The position numbers and the translations under genes were made by a program. A stretch of DNA of 9,803 nt from Robiginitomaculum sp. (GTDB lineage Bacteria; Pseudomonadota; Alphaproteobacteria; Caulobacterales; Maricaulaceae): positions 1 to 9,803 of the forward strand of contig JALWUB010000004.1 of the NCBI GenBank assembly GCA_026993275.1, written 5' to 3'. Positions 1 to 6,017 of the stretch are shown here, piece after piece. The notes beneath the pieces were generated by a model. That model was not told the DNA's origin. It was given only the letters and a program-made list of their open reading frames with translations, and ran no database searches. Position 1 is the first letter of the stretch. Every line of letters begins with the position of its first letter.

Positions 1-136
1 CCAGCGCCGTGAAGGCGGAATCCCAGTTCCACTGAAACGGATACAGCCGCGGGCTCGGCACCGTATAGCCGCCGCGGTCATTGCCGCGCAGAATGTCCTG
101 CGCCTTGTGGTTCAGGTCCGTAACGGTGGCGGGCAT
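1..136 (-). CDS. N-terminus of a GH63 / MGH1-like glycoside hydrolase (partial)
   Basis: The reverse strand encodes 45 residues beginning MPATVTDLNHKAQDIL and running off the left edge without a stop. The segment GGYTVPSPRLYPFQWNWDSA (residues 22-41) is the N-terminal signature of mannosylglycerate/glucosylglycerate-hydrolase-like (alpha/alpha)6-barrel enzymes related to GH63, in which the LYPFQWNWDSAF stretch lies near the start. Family members hydrolyse small glycosides. The exact substrate cannot be read from this fragment, and a trehalase-like or other amylo-glucosidase relative is possible. The ATG at 136 is chosen because AAAGG lies 6 nt upstream (143-147). The reading frame stays open further upstream, but without a better start. 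It follows the TonB receptor on the same strand after about 150 bp. No signal peptide is visible, so it is probably cytoplasmic. Confidence 0.75.
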   Translation of the reverse strand, partial: MPATVTDLNHKAQDILRGNDRGGYTVPSPRLYPFQWNWDSAFTAL

Positions 137-202
137 GGCTGGCCTTTGCTGAACGGGTTGCGGATGCCCTGCCCGGGCACGCCTGGCACGGCATGCCGGG
201 CA

Positions 203-275
203 GGAAAAGCAAACGGGCCGGAAACACAAGGCCAAACCGCTCGAGGGACAACGGCTGCCCTTGGTTTTCCGGCCC
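203..275 (-). terminator. Terminator-like hairpin after the TonB receptor
   Basis: On the minus strand, just past the receptor stop codon, a 17-nt arm (275 to 259) pairs with a second arm (231 to 215) at 15 of 17 positions, GGGCCGGAAA..AAGG against CCTT..TTTCCGGCCC. The loop is 27 nt. The second arm is followed by the T-rich run CGTTTGCTTTT (214 to 204). This fits an intrinsic terminator separating the receptor from the hydrolase, though the loop is long and the T-tract is interrupted. A second GC-rich inverted repeat (168-176 with 196-204) lies between this hairpin and the hydrolase start, without a T-tract. Confidence 0.45.
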
Positions 276-288
276 GGGCCGTTTCGTC

Positions 289-2787
289 CTAGAAGGTGTA
301 GGTGGCCCTGATGCTGATGCGCCGCGGCAAGACGGGGCGGCCAACAAAGAAGGCGCCGGTCCCCGATTGCGCGCTGCCCTGGCGGGGCGAGCCCTCGGTA
401 ATGCCCTGGCTGCCAAAGATGTTGAACACGTTGATGCCCAGCCGTGTGCTCTCGCCATTGGGGCCGACGGGCAGGCGCACACCGGCGTCCAGCGTGGCGA
501 CAGAGAAGGAATCGAGCTTCACGGTATTGCCGTCATTGGCGAAATTGTTGCCTTCAAAGGTCGAGAAGAAGGAAAAGTCGAACCGCCCGTCATCATAATA
601 GATGCCGCCATTGGCAAGAAAGCTGGGCTGGCGCCGCGGCTCGTTGCCGACAAATTGCGGATTGCCCTCGAACTTGGTGAACTTGGCGTCCTGCAGGGTG
701 ATGTTGCCGCCAACATGCAGATTGCCGGTAATGAAGACATTCGCCGTCGCTTCCAGCCCGTATGTGCGGGTGGACTGCACGAACACCTCTTCGATGACGC
801 TGCCATTGGGGCCATTGACGAAGTCCACATTCTGGCGATTGCCGAGATGGTCGTAAAACCCGTCCACGGTCAGCGCCAGCAGGTCGCTGGCATATTTCAC
901 GCCAGCTTCGCCCTGCTTGATGATTTCCGCCTTGTAGGAGGCCGGCTGGCCAAGGCTGTTGAAGCGCACGCCGCGCAATTGCGGGAAAAAGAAGCCGCGC
1001 GAGGCATTGGCATAGAGATTGAGGTTGCCGCGCACCTTGTAGAGCACGCCAATGGCGCCGGCCCAGGCCGTGTCATTGACCGTGCCATGGGTGACCTTGC
1101 CATTGCCAAAAACGACATTTTGCAAATCGGCAGACAGGCTGGGGTCCGGATTGACCAGGAAGGTCCTGGAGCCTTCCTTGCGGAAATCGCCCTGCATCTT
1201 CTCGATCCGGAAGCCGATGTCGAACACGAAGTCCTCGTTTTCGAACTGGTCGGCCAGATAGCCGGCAATGCGTGTCGCCGAATGGTCGCTATTGCCAAAC
1301 CCGGCCCCGGCATTGAGCAGGCCGTTGAGCGCGATCGTGGTCGCCGCCCCGCTCACCGGATCGGTGATGGTCAGGTCCACCAGGCGCGGCCGGTTGTTGA
1401 ACTCGGCCAGATAGGTGGTCAGCGTATCCTGGTCCTTGGCTTCGGCATTGGCGAAAAATCCGCCCAGGGTGAAGCTGTGGTCAAAGCCGCCGGCAGAGAC
1501 CTCCTTGGTGATGTTCAACTCGCTGGTGAAATCATCGGCAGGGCGGTTGCGGTCCAGAAGCCGGTTGGGGAACAGCAGGAAATTGCCTGGCACCGGCTGG
1601 CCTGAATCGGTAAAGGTGAAGCTGGCATCGGCAAGATTGCCAAGATTGCGCGCCGACAGGAAGCCTTGCAGGGTTTCCGGCACATTGACAATGCCGTCGC
1701 CATCGAGAAACAGGTTGAACTGGTGCGAATAGCGGGCATAGCGGGTGCGGCCGTTAATGCCCCAGCCATTGCCGAAATCCTTGTCGAAGGACAGGCCGAT
1801 CATGCCGCCGCGGGTCATCACCCCGTCCTTGATCGGGGTGCGGAAAATGCCGTCCGGCGTGGGATAGGACAGGCCTGCGGCGTCATCGGTCTGCACCGTG
1901 CGCACCACGCGCCCGTCATTGCCGAGGGTGCGGTGGCGCGTGGCGCCATCCAGCGGCAGCGGCAGGAAGAACTGCACCTTGTCGTCTATCCACTGGCCAT
2001 AAAGGGTGAAATTGCCGGAGCCGTCGGCAAATTCGCGCTTGAGATTGCCGCGCAGCTGGAATCCCTTCGTCGGCAGGCCGGTTTTCAGCGGCCCCTTGTC
2101 ATAGCGGTAATAGCCGGAAAGCGCGTAAAACATGTTGGTGTCCTTGCCGCCAAGCGGGCCGCTGGTGGCAAAGTCGCCGCGGAAGCGGTCGCGCTCGGCC
2201 CATTCGATCTGGGCCGTGCCCTCGGGCGTTTCCGAGCCGGTCTTGCTGATATAGTTGATGATCCCGGCGACCGAGCCCGGGCCGAACAGGTTGGACACCC
2301 CGCCGCGGACGAATTCCATCTGCTTGATGCCCAGATCATTGCGGTAATAGACATCAAAGGCCGACGAGTTCAGGCCAAAGGTGCTGAATGCCGGCATGCC
2401 GTCATATTCAAGAGGCGTGAACTGGAACTGGCCGCCGGACGGCAGGCCCTTGATGAACACGTTGGCGGCCACCTCGCCGCCGCCGCCCTCGGCCTTGATG
2501 CCGGGAATGGTGCGCAGCACATCGGCCTGGCTGCTGCCGGCAAACTTGTTCAGATCCTCCGCATCGTAAACGGTCGCCGAAAACGGCGTGTCCATGTTGC
2601 GCCGGGCGCGGCTGGTGCCGGTGACGACGATCAGGTCGAGATCGGATTGCTGGTCATCGGCGCTCTGGTCCGCCGCGGGATCTTGCGATTGCGCCTGCGC
2701 CAAAGCCGCCGGTGCGTTTGCCGCGGCCAGCAATGCCGCCCCGGCACATGTCAGCAACAGTCTTGAAAGTGTCAATTTCGGGCTCAT
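289..2787 (-). CDS. TonB-dependent outer-membrane receptor
   Basis: This 832-residue protein is a 22-stranded-barrel type receptor that imports a scarce ligand using TonB/ExbB/ExbD energy. Residues 1-30 form a signal peptide (MSPK, a hydrophobic Leu/Ala stretch, cleavage likely after ALA-30). The TonB box LDLIVVTG is at about 50-57. The plug domain spans about 62-185 and contains DVLRTIPGI, FIKGLPSGGQ and EFVRGGVSNLFGPGSVAGIINYISK. The remainder is barrel with alternating aromatic strands, ending in ATYTF, the C-terminal Phe used for BAM insertion. The start at 2787 is preferred over a 12-codon longer reading because GGGAGG sits 7 nt upstream. Length is typical of the family. The ligand is not recognisable. 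The glycoside hydrolase downstream on the same strand suggests a saccharide or glycoside rather than a siderophore, but this is inference. Confidence 0.93.
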   Translation of the reverse strand: MSPKLTLSRLLLTCAGAALLAAANAPAALAQAQSQDPAADQSADDQQSDLDLIVVTGTSRARRNMDTPFSATVYDAEDLNKFAGSSQADVLRTIPGIKAEGGGGEVAANVFIKGLPSGGQFQFTPLEYDGMPAFSTFGLNSSAFDVYYRNDLGIKQMEFVRGGVSNLFGPGSVAGIINYISKTGSETPEGTAQIEWAERDRFRGDFATSGPLGGKDTNMFYALSGYYRYDKGPLKTGLPTKGFQLRGNLKREFADGSGNFTLYGQWIDDKVQFFLPLPLDGATRHRTLGNDGRVVRTVQTDDAAGLSYPTPDGIFRTPIKDGVMTRGGMIGLSFDKDFGNGWGINGRTRYARYSHQFNLFLDGDGIVNVPETLQGFLSARNLGNLADASFTFTDSGQPVPGNFLLFPNRLLDRNRPADDFTSELNITKEVSAGGFDHSFTLGGFFANAEAKDQDTLTTYLAEFNNRPRLVDLTITDPVSGAATTIALNGLLNAGAGFGNSDHSATRIAGYLADQFENEDFVFDIGFRIEKMQGDFRKEGSRTFLVNPDPSLSADLQNVVFGNGKVTHGTVNDTAWAGAIGVLYKVRGNLNLYANASRGFFFPQLRGVRFNSLGQPASYKAEIIKQGEAGVKYASDLLALTVDGFYDHLGNRQNVDFVNGPNGSVIEEVFVQSTRTYGLEATANVFITGNLHVGGNITLQDAKFTKFEGNPQFVGNEPRRQPSFLANGGIYYDDGRFDFSFFSTFEGNNFANDGNTVKLDSFSVATLDAGVRLPVGPNGESTRLGINVFNIFGSQGITEGSPRQGSAQSGTGAFFVGRPVLPRRISIRATYTF

Positions 2788-2794
2788 GTCTGAT

Positions 2795-2800
2795 CCTCCC
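2795..2800 (-). promoter_or_regulatory. Ribosome binding site of the TonB receptor
   Basis: GGGAGG on the minus strand, 7 nt before the ATG at 2787. It selects the MSPK start, which also places the signal peptide at the very N-terminus, over the upstream in-frame ATG at 2823. Confidence 0.8.
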
Positions 2801-2873
2801 TGATCGAGCCGGGCGCTCGCCACCCTGTGTCAACGGCCGCGGCGGATCCCTGTCCGGCGCTATTCCGCAGTCT

Positions 2874-2902
2874 GGTATAAACCGGTGTCACGGGCATTAC
2901 AA
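2874..2902 (-). promoter_or_regulatory. Candidate sigma-70-type promoter of the TonB receptor
   Basis: On the minus strand, TTGTAA (2902-2897) and TATACC (2879-2874) are separated by exactly 17 bp. Each matches its consensus hexamer at 4 of 6 positions. They sit at the edge of an AT-rich stretch (about 2895-2945) that stands out in this GC-rich DNA. The predicted leader is about 80 nt. Fit is moderate and only positional. Confidence 0.4.
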
Positions 2903-2904
2903 CC

Positions 2905-2922
2905 CAATTTATGTGATAATTG
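2905..2922. promoter_or_regulatory. Possible operator upstream of the receptor promoter
   Basis: CAATT and AATTG form an inverted repeat with an 8-bp spacer. It lies immediately upstream of the candidate -35 box and within the only strongly AT-rich stretch of the gap. The outer bases CCC and GGG extend the symmetry imperfectly. The position would suit an activator or repressor of receptor expression. No specific regulator is identified. Confidence 0.25.
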
Positions 2923-2984
2923 TGGGAATATTGCGCTATTTTTGACGCGTTTCAGTCTTTTATGAGTGTTATTGGCTGCGGACC

Positions 2985-3036
2985 AGCCTCGTCCCCGGCC
3001 AGCCCGCCCTTGCGCAAGCGAAGACCGGGGCAGGCT
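2985..3036. repeat. Long imperfect palindrome, interspersed-repeat type
   Basis: Arm 2985-2998 (AGCCTCGTCCCCGG) is the inverse of 3025-3036 apart from two missing bases. The perfect 10-bp palindrome CTTGCGCAAG (3009-3018) lies near the centre. The right flank, read on the minus strand as CATCCTTCGACAAGCGCAGA, resembles the CCTTCGACAAGCTCAGGA-type intergenic repeats I know from sphingomonads and other alphaproteobacteria. That resemblance is from memory; only the symmetry is directly seen. Confidence 0.45.
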
Positions 3037-3061
3037 CTGCGCTTGTCGAAGGATGAAGGCC

Positions 3062-3181
3062 ATCTCTTCCCCCGTTGCACAGGGGAGGAAAAGGCGTATT
3101 GGCGGGAAGGCGGCGCACCCTCCATGGTTTGATGGTGCTCATCATGAGGGGTGTGTTCCTTCTCCCCAGCGGGGAGAAGGA
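3062..3181. repeat. Paired CTTCTCCCC-type palindromes
   Basis: The right element is an 11-bp perfect stem with a 3-nt loop (3157-3167 with 3171-3181; CCTTCTCCCC, AGC, GGGGAGAAGG). The left element near 3064-3091 is a degenerate version, TCTTCCCC opposite GGGGAGGA. The sequence ATCATGAGGGGTGTG (3141-3155) lies between them. Palindromes of this kind flanking a GATGAGGGGTG-like stretch occur as dispersed intergenic repeats in many alphaproteobacteria, so this is probably a decayed, non-autonomous repeat. No transposase gene is present. Confidence 0.5.
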
Positions 3182-3334
3182 GTCCTGCCGCATGGCTTGG
3201 GTCATGGCCTGCATGTCCTGTTTTTTGATGCGGGCGGGCCATCGGCCAGGCCATTCACAGGCCAGTTTCGGACACAAAGGCGCCAGTTTTGACCAGAAAT
3301 AGGCCACTTCAAGCCATGACAAGCCATGCAATGC

Positions 3335-3358
3335 GGGGATAAGCGTGCACCTGTCCCC
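3335..3358. repeat. Inverted repeat GGGGATA / TGTCCCC
   Basis: Arms at 3335-3341 and 3352-3358 pair at 7 positions with one G-U wobble around a 10-nt loop. The right half resembles the GGGGACAGGTGC palindromes often found around REP-associated elements. No transposase is nearby. Confidence 0.3.
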
Positions 3359-3509
3359 ACCCCTGCGCACAAGCGCATAATCAGGGTGTGCGGGGCTGTC
3401 AGAGACGGCTCGGCACACGCGAATGAGATTGTGAATCAAGGCTCTGTATAGCCTTGCAGCCCTTCAGAGTTGCAAGGCAAACCCCTGTGCGTGCCCCAAA
3501 CGCCCGCTG

Positions 3510-3547
3510 AAAGCCTTTTGTGAGCCATAAGCAACACGGCTTTTTTT
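3510..3547 (+). terminator. Plus-strand terminator-like hairpin with seven Ts, no gene upstream
   Basis: AAAGCC (3510-3515) pairs with GGCTTT (3538-3543), and an inner GTG/CAC pairing is possible. The hairpin is followed by an uninterrupted T run (3541-3547). The stem is short and the loop loose, so this is weak. No plus-strand gene lies upstream in the gap, so it would have to end an unannotated transcript or be chance. Confidence 0.2.
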
Positions 3548-3576
3548 CAAGGGAAACACTGCTATCCCGGGGAAAA

Positions 3577-3604
3577 CCACAAACCGGTTTTTCCGGAAAA
3601 CCGG
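3577..3604 (-). terminator. Intrinsic terminator of the phbB / secreted-protein unit
   Basis: On the minus strand, CCGGTTTT (3604-3597) and AAAACCGG (3591-3584) form a perfect 8-bp stem around the 5-nt loop CCGGA. TTTGTGGTTTT follows. It begins 52 nt after the stop codon at 3657, where an end of transcription is expected. Confidence 0.55.
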
Positions 3605-3656
3605 ATAAAGCGGGGTTTACCGGCTTGCGGACTTCGGCCGGCACAATTTTCGACGC

Positions 3657-4451
3657 TCACTTCCTGTCTGCGCGTCGGCTTTTGCCGGACAGGAAGCCGG
3701 CCAGCCGCAAGGAGGAGGGGCGCCCGGCAAAGCCATCGGCGCTCACCAGATCAATCTGCAGCACACCATCCTGCAGCGTCAGCGCCTGTTTGGGCGCATC
3801 TGCCAGCCTGATGACCTTGAGCGGCGGCAGCACACGCTTGCTGCGGCCGGAGGTGCGCACCAGGCGGGTGATGGCGCTGCGCACATTCATCGCCGTGTCC
3901 GCATAGAGCCAGGCCGAGCGCTCGCGCGCGCCTGTTGCGGAAATGGTGACGTCATGGCCGATGGCGGTGGCGATATCGCTGGCGATACTGGTCAATGCGC
4001 CGCGCAAGTCCTCGAGGTGGAACACCTGGCGCGCCAGCGGCGCGGCACTGCCGCTGCGCCAGGCCGGTATGCCCGGCGAGCCGCGTCCCGGAAACAGCAC
4101 CGGCCCGCCGACCCGGCTCATGCGCACCATGACCGCGCCCTGGTCGTTTTTCAGCATGATGTCGCCGCGCGGCCCCGGCACCCGGTGCAAGGCAAAGACC
4201 TCGCGCGCGTGCACATAGCGGAACAGCAAGATCCCCTGGCGGCGCTGTTCGATGATAAAGGCCTTGCCGGACTTGGCGGCCTCGAAACGGGCCACCGGCG
4301 GCAGCGTCTCGCCCGGGCCCTTATAGGCCTCGCGCAACACCTGCGCGGCCGCATCGCCCGAGCGCGGCCAGGCCGGAGCGGCCAGCGCCCCGGCGCAAAG
4401 GGCGGTCAGCGCAATCAGGCTGTGCGCAGTCCGTGCAGACGTGATCCTCAT
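3657..4451 (-). CDS. Secreted protein of unknown function (possibly DUF4908 family)
   Basis: This 264-residue protein opens with a signal peptide (MRITSART, then a hydrophobic stretch SLIALTALCAGALA at 11-24, cleavage near 24-27) and has no other membrane segment, so it is likely periplasmic. The most distinctive part is residues 43-122, with GETLPPVARFE (47-57), SGKAFIIEQ (61-69), EVFALHRVPGPRGDIMLKND (84-103) and VGGPVLF (114-120). This layout reminds me of DUF4908, an uncharacterised alphaproteobacterial family, but I cannot verify the match. No catalytic motif is recognisable. The C-terminus is basic (SGKSRRADRK). The start at 4451 is chosen because AGGA lies 8 nt upstream and the signal peptide then begins properly; a longer frame from 4493 adds 14 atypical residues. 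It follows phbB by 60 bp on the same strand and may share its transcript. Confidence 0.75.
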   Translation of the reverse strand: MRITSARTAHSLIALTALCAGALAAPAWPRSGDAAAQVLREAYKGPGETLPPVARFEAAKSGKAFIIEQRRQGILLFRYVHAREVFALHRVPGPRGDIMLKNDQGAVMVRMSRVGGPVLFPGRGSPGIPAWRSGSAAPLARQVFHLEDLRGALTSIASDIATAIGHDVTISATGARERSAWLYADTAMNVRSAITRLVRTSGRSKRVLPPLKVIRLADAPKQALTLQDGVLQIDLVSADGFAGRPSSLRLAGFLSGKSRRADRK

Positions 4452-4511
4452 GGCATGAATCCTGCTGGCAAAGTGCGGCGGTTTTGCGGCCAATCGCGCG
4501 TCATGACAGCG

Positions 4512-5234
4512 TCAATACATATGCTGGCCGCCATTGATGGACAGGGTCGAGCCGGTGATGAATCCGGCATTGTCCGAGACCAGAAACTCTACGCCGCGGG
4601 CGATTTCATCGGCCCGGCCAAGGCGGCCGACCGGAATGCGCGCGACGATCTTTTCCAGCACATGCGGCGGCACGGCGGCAACCATGTCGGTGTCGATATA
4701 CCCTGGCGCAATGGCATTGACGGTGATGCCATGGGCGGCGCCCTCCTGGGCCAGCGCCTTGGTGAAACCGTGAATGCCGGACTTGGCGGCGGCATAGTTG
4801 ACCTGGCCGTATTGCCCGGCCTGGCCATTGATGGAGCCGATATTGACGATGCGGCCAAAACGGCGCTCCAGCATGCCGTTCCACACCGCCTTGGCCATGT
4901 TGAAACAGCCGCCCAGATTGACGTTGATGACCTTCTGCCAGGCTTCGGGGGTCATGCGCTTCATGGTGCCGTCGCGGGTGATGCCGGCATTGTTGACGAC
5001 AATGTCAACCGCGCCCAGCTCGTCCTCTATGCGCGCAACCCCTGCCTGGCAGGCATCAAAATCGGCCACGTCCCACTTGTAACAGGAAATGCCGTCCTGC
5101 CTGGCGCATTCCCGTGCCGCCGCATCATTGCCCGCATAGACCGCGGCCACCCGGTAGCCCGCCTTGGCCAGACGCTCGCTGATGGCACGGCCAATGCCGC
5201 GTGTGCCGCCGGTCACCACTGCCAGTCTGCCCAT
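4512..5234 (-). CDS. phbB: Acetoacetyl-CoA reductase, NADPH-dependent (PHB synthesis)
   Basis: The enzyme reduces acetoacetyl-CoA to (R)-3-hydroxybutyryl-CoA, the second step of polyhydroxybutyrate synthesis, in the cytoplasm. The 240-residue product is a classical short-chain dehydrogenase. It has the cofactor motif TGGTRGIG (8-15), NNAG (81-84) and the catalytic Ser134, Tyr147 and Lys151 (NIGS, then VNYAAAKSG). GYIDTDM is at 178-184 and the C-terminus is GGQHMY, as in PhbB/PhaB rather than FabG. Length matches the family. The start at 5234 is chosen because GGAG lies 6 nt upstream and the Rossmann strand then begins at residue 3. The frame is open back to 5420, but that would overlap phaR and add an unrelated N-terminus. 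A FabG-like role remains possible, though the divergent phaR favours PHB metabolism. The gene is also called phaB. Confidence 0.92.
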   Translation of the reverse strand: MGRLAVVTGGTRGIGRAISERLAKAGYRVAAVYAGNDAAARECARQDGISCYKWDVADFDACQAGVARIEDELGAVDIVVNNAGITRDGTMKRMTPEAWQKVINVNLGGCFNMAKAVWNGMLERRFGRIVNIGSINGQAGQYGQVNYAAAKSGIHGFTKALAQEGAAHGITVNAIAPGYIDTDMVAAVPPHVLEKIVARIPVGRLGRADEIARGVEFLVSDNAGFITGSTLSINGGQHMY

Positions 5235-5240
5235 TGCGCT

Positions 5241-5244
5241 CTCC
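5241..5244 (-). promoter_or_regulatory. Ribosome binding site deciding the phbB start
   Basis: GGAG on the minus strand, 6 nt before the ATG at 5234. An in-frame ATG at 5246 lies just upstream but has no comparable purine-rich sequence in front of it. Confidence 0.6.
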
Positions 5245-5251
5245 ATGCTTG

Positions 5252-5265
5252 CAATGGCGCCATTG
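5252..5265. promoter_or_regulatory. Perfect 14-bp palindrome in the phbB-phaR gap (operator candidate)
   Basis: CAATGGCGCCATTG is fully self-complementary and lies 17 bp upstream of the phbB start, where it would overlap a promoter or the 5' leader. PhaR proteins bind DNA near PHB genes and repress them until PHB accumulates, so this is a reasonable operator candidate. The sequence does not clearly match the TGC-rich PhaR sites I know of. Confidence 0.35.
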
Positions 5266-5275
5266 TGCCAAACCG

Positions 5276-5311
5276 GCGGGCAAAAGAAAACCGCGCACAC
5301 GGCTTGCCCGC
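5276..5311. promoter_or_regulatory. Inverted repeat GCGGGCAA-N20-TTGCCCGC in the phbB-phaR gap
   Basis: Two perfect 8-bp arms (5276-5283 and 5304-5311) lie about midway between the two divergent starts. The right arm overlaps one copy of a direct repeat, GGCTTGCC (5301-5308 and 5320-5327), spaced 19 bp apart, close to two helical turns. The arrangement suits a dimeric or cooperatively binding regulator of both genes, possibly PhaR. No binding is shown. Confidence 0.3.
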
Positions 5312-5364
5312 AGCCTTCGGGCTTGCCAGAATTGCAGCGGAGCCCGGCAAAGCGGAACAGCATC

Positions 5365-5961
5365 ATGGCCAGAAACAAAACCGGTGAAGACGGCCCGGTG
5401 ATCATCAAGAAATACGCCAACCGGCGGCTCTATGACACCGCCCGCAGCGCCTATGTCACCCTTGATGATCTCAGCACCATGGTTCATGACGGCGTCGATT
5501 TCGTGGTGCAGGACGCCAAGTCCGGCAAGGATCTGACCCGCCAGGTGCTGACCCAGATCATCATTGAGCGCGAAGCCGGGGAGCAGCCCTTGCTGCCTGT
5601 CGATTTTCTGCGCCAGCTCATCGGCTTTTATGGCGGCAGCATGCAAAGCGTGGTGCCGGATTTTCTCGACATGAGCATGAAGGCGCTGATGCAGGGCAAG
5701 GCGCGTTACGACGAACAGATGCGCGGCGTCTATGACAGCGCGCCGCTGGGCCTGTTCGAAGAGCAGATGCGCCGCAATCTGCGGGTGTTCGAAGACACAC
5801 TCAGCATGTTTTCGCCCTTTGCCGGGCGCACGGGCAGCGCCAGGACGGAAACGCCGCCGCAACAGGACGCAGGGCCGGTAGAGCAGGCCGATCTGGACGA
5901 GCTGCGCGCCCAGATGGCCGCCATGCAGGCGAAGCTCGACAAGCTCGGCAAGACAGACTGA
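5365..5961 (+). CDS. phaR: Polyhydroxyalkanoate synthesis repressor PhaR
   Basis: PhaR is a cytoplasmic regulator that binds DNA upstream of phasin and PHB genes and is released when it binds PHB, matching granule-protein supply to polymer. The 198-residue product has the N-terminal PHB/PHA accumulation regulator DNA-binding domain at about 11-73, with IIKKYANRRLYDTARSAYV (13-31), DFVVQDAKSGKDLTRQVLTQ (45-64) and IIIERE (65-70). A PHB_acc-type region follows at about 76-150 (FLRQLIGFYG, VPDFLDMSM, NLRVFEDTLSMF). A Pro/Gln-rich linker leads to a C-terminal coiled coil at about 173-196. The start at 5365 gives the standard MARNK-type N-terminus. The frame is open upstream to 5164, but that part lies antisense to phbB. 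The ribosome site is weak (GCGGA about 10 nt upstream). The gene is divergent from phbB. Confidence 0.93.
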   Translation: MARNKTGEDGPVIIKKYANRRLYDTARSAYVTLDDLSTMVHDGVDFVVQDAKSGKDLTRQVLTQIIIEREAGEQPLLPVDFLRQLIGFYGGSMQSVVPDFLDMSMKALMQGKARYDEQMRGVYDSAPLGLFEEQMRRNLRVFEDTLSMFSPFAGRTGSARTETPPQQDAGPVEQADLDELRAQMAAMQAKLDKLGKTD

Positions 5962-5999
5962 ACTGTCCCGCAACGGCACACATGGCGCACGAGGCCATT

Positions 6000-6017
6000 G
6001 CCGCGGCGGCGCGGTTT
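6000..6017 (+). terminator. Weak GC hairpin after phaR
   Basis: CCGCG (6001-6005) and CGCGG (6010-6014) form a 5-bp stem with a GCGG loop, followed only by TTTATGG. It is in the right place for a phaR terminator, but the stem is short and the T-tract minimal. Confidence 0.2.

Larger units (their letters stand above)
2788..3656. other. 869-bp gene-free gap between the TonB receptor and the secreted protein
   Basis: Neither strand holds a credible gene here. The short open frames have no family-like sequence, ribosome binding site or consistent codon bias, and they run through palindromic repeats. The receptor promoter and an operator-like dyad lie at 2874-2922, repeat-like palindromes at 2985-3181, and further inverted repeats at 3335-3358 and 3451-3478. 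A plus-strand terminator-like hairpin lies at 3510-3547, and the minus-strand terminator of the secreted-protein gene at 3584-3604. A short tandem repeat, CAAGCCATG, occurs at 3310-3318 and 3320-3328. Confidence 0.7.

Noticed and set aside
193..2766. Two long plus-strand open frames (193-1605 and 1666-2766) antisense to the TonB receptor
   Set aside because: They are shadows of a GC-rich gene. The minus-strand reading has a signal peptide, TonB box, plug and C-terminal Phe, whereas the antisense products show no family features.
2942..2972. A plus-strand promoter TTGACG...TGTTAT
   Set aside because: The spacing is 19 bp, the -10 match is poor, and there is no plus-strand gene downstream.
3158..3180. 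The CCTTCTCCCC/GGGGAGAAGG stem as an intrinsic terminator
   Set aside because: Neither strand has a T-tract after it and no gene ends nearby. It fits a dispersed repeat better.
2969..3439. A 156-codon minus-strand open frame in the large gap
   Set aside because: It runs through several palindromic repeats and encodes a Trp/Pro/Arg-rich sequence with no domain. Such frames are typical by-products of intergenic repeats.
3954..5387. A 477-codon plus-strand open frame across the secreted-protein gene and phbB
   Set aside because: It is antisense to two well-supported genes, its composition is Gly/Ala/His/Asp-rich as expected of a reverse-complement shadow, and it has no recognisable domain.
5125..5979. 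A 284-codon minus-strand frame antisense to phaR and extending into phbB
   Set aside because: PhaR on the plus strand is unmistakable, and the antisense product is a shadow.
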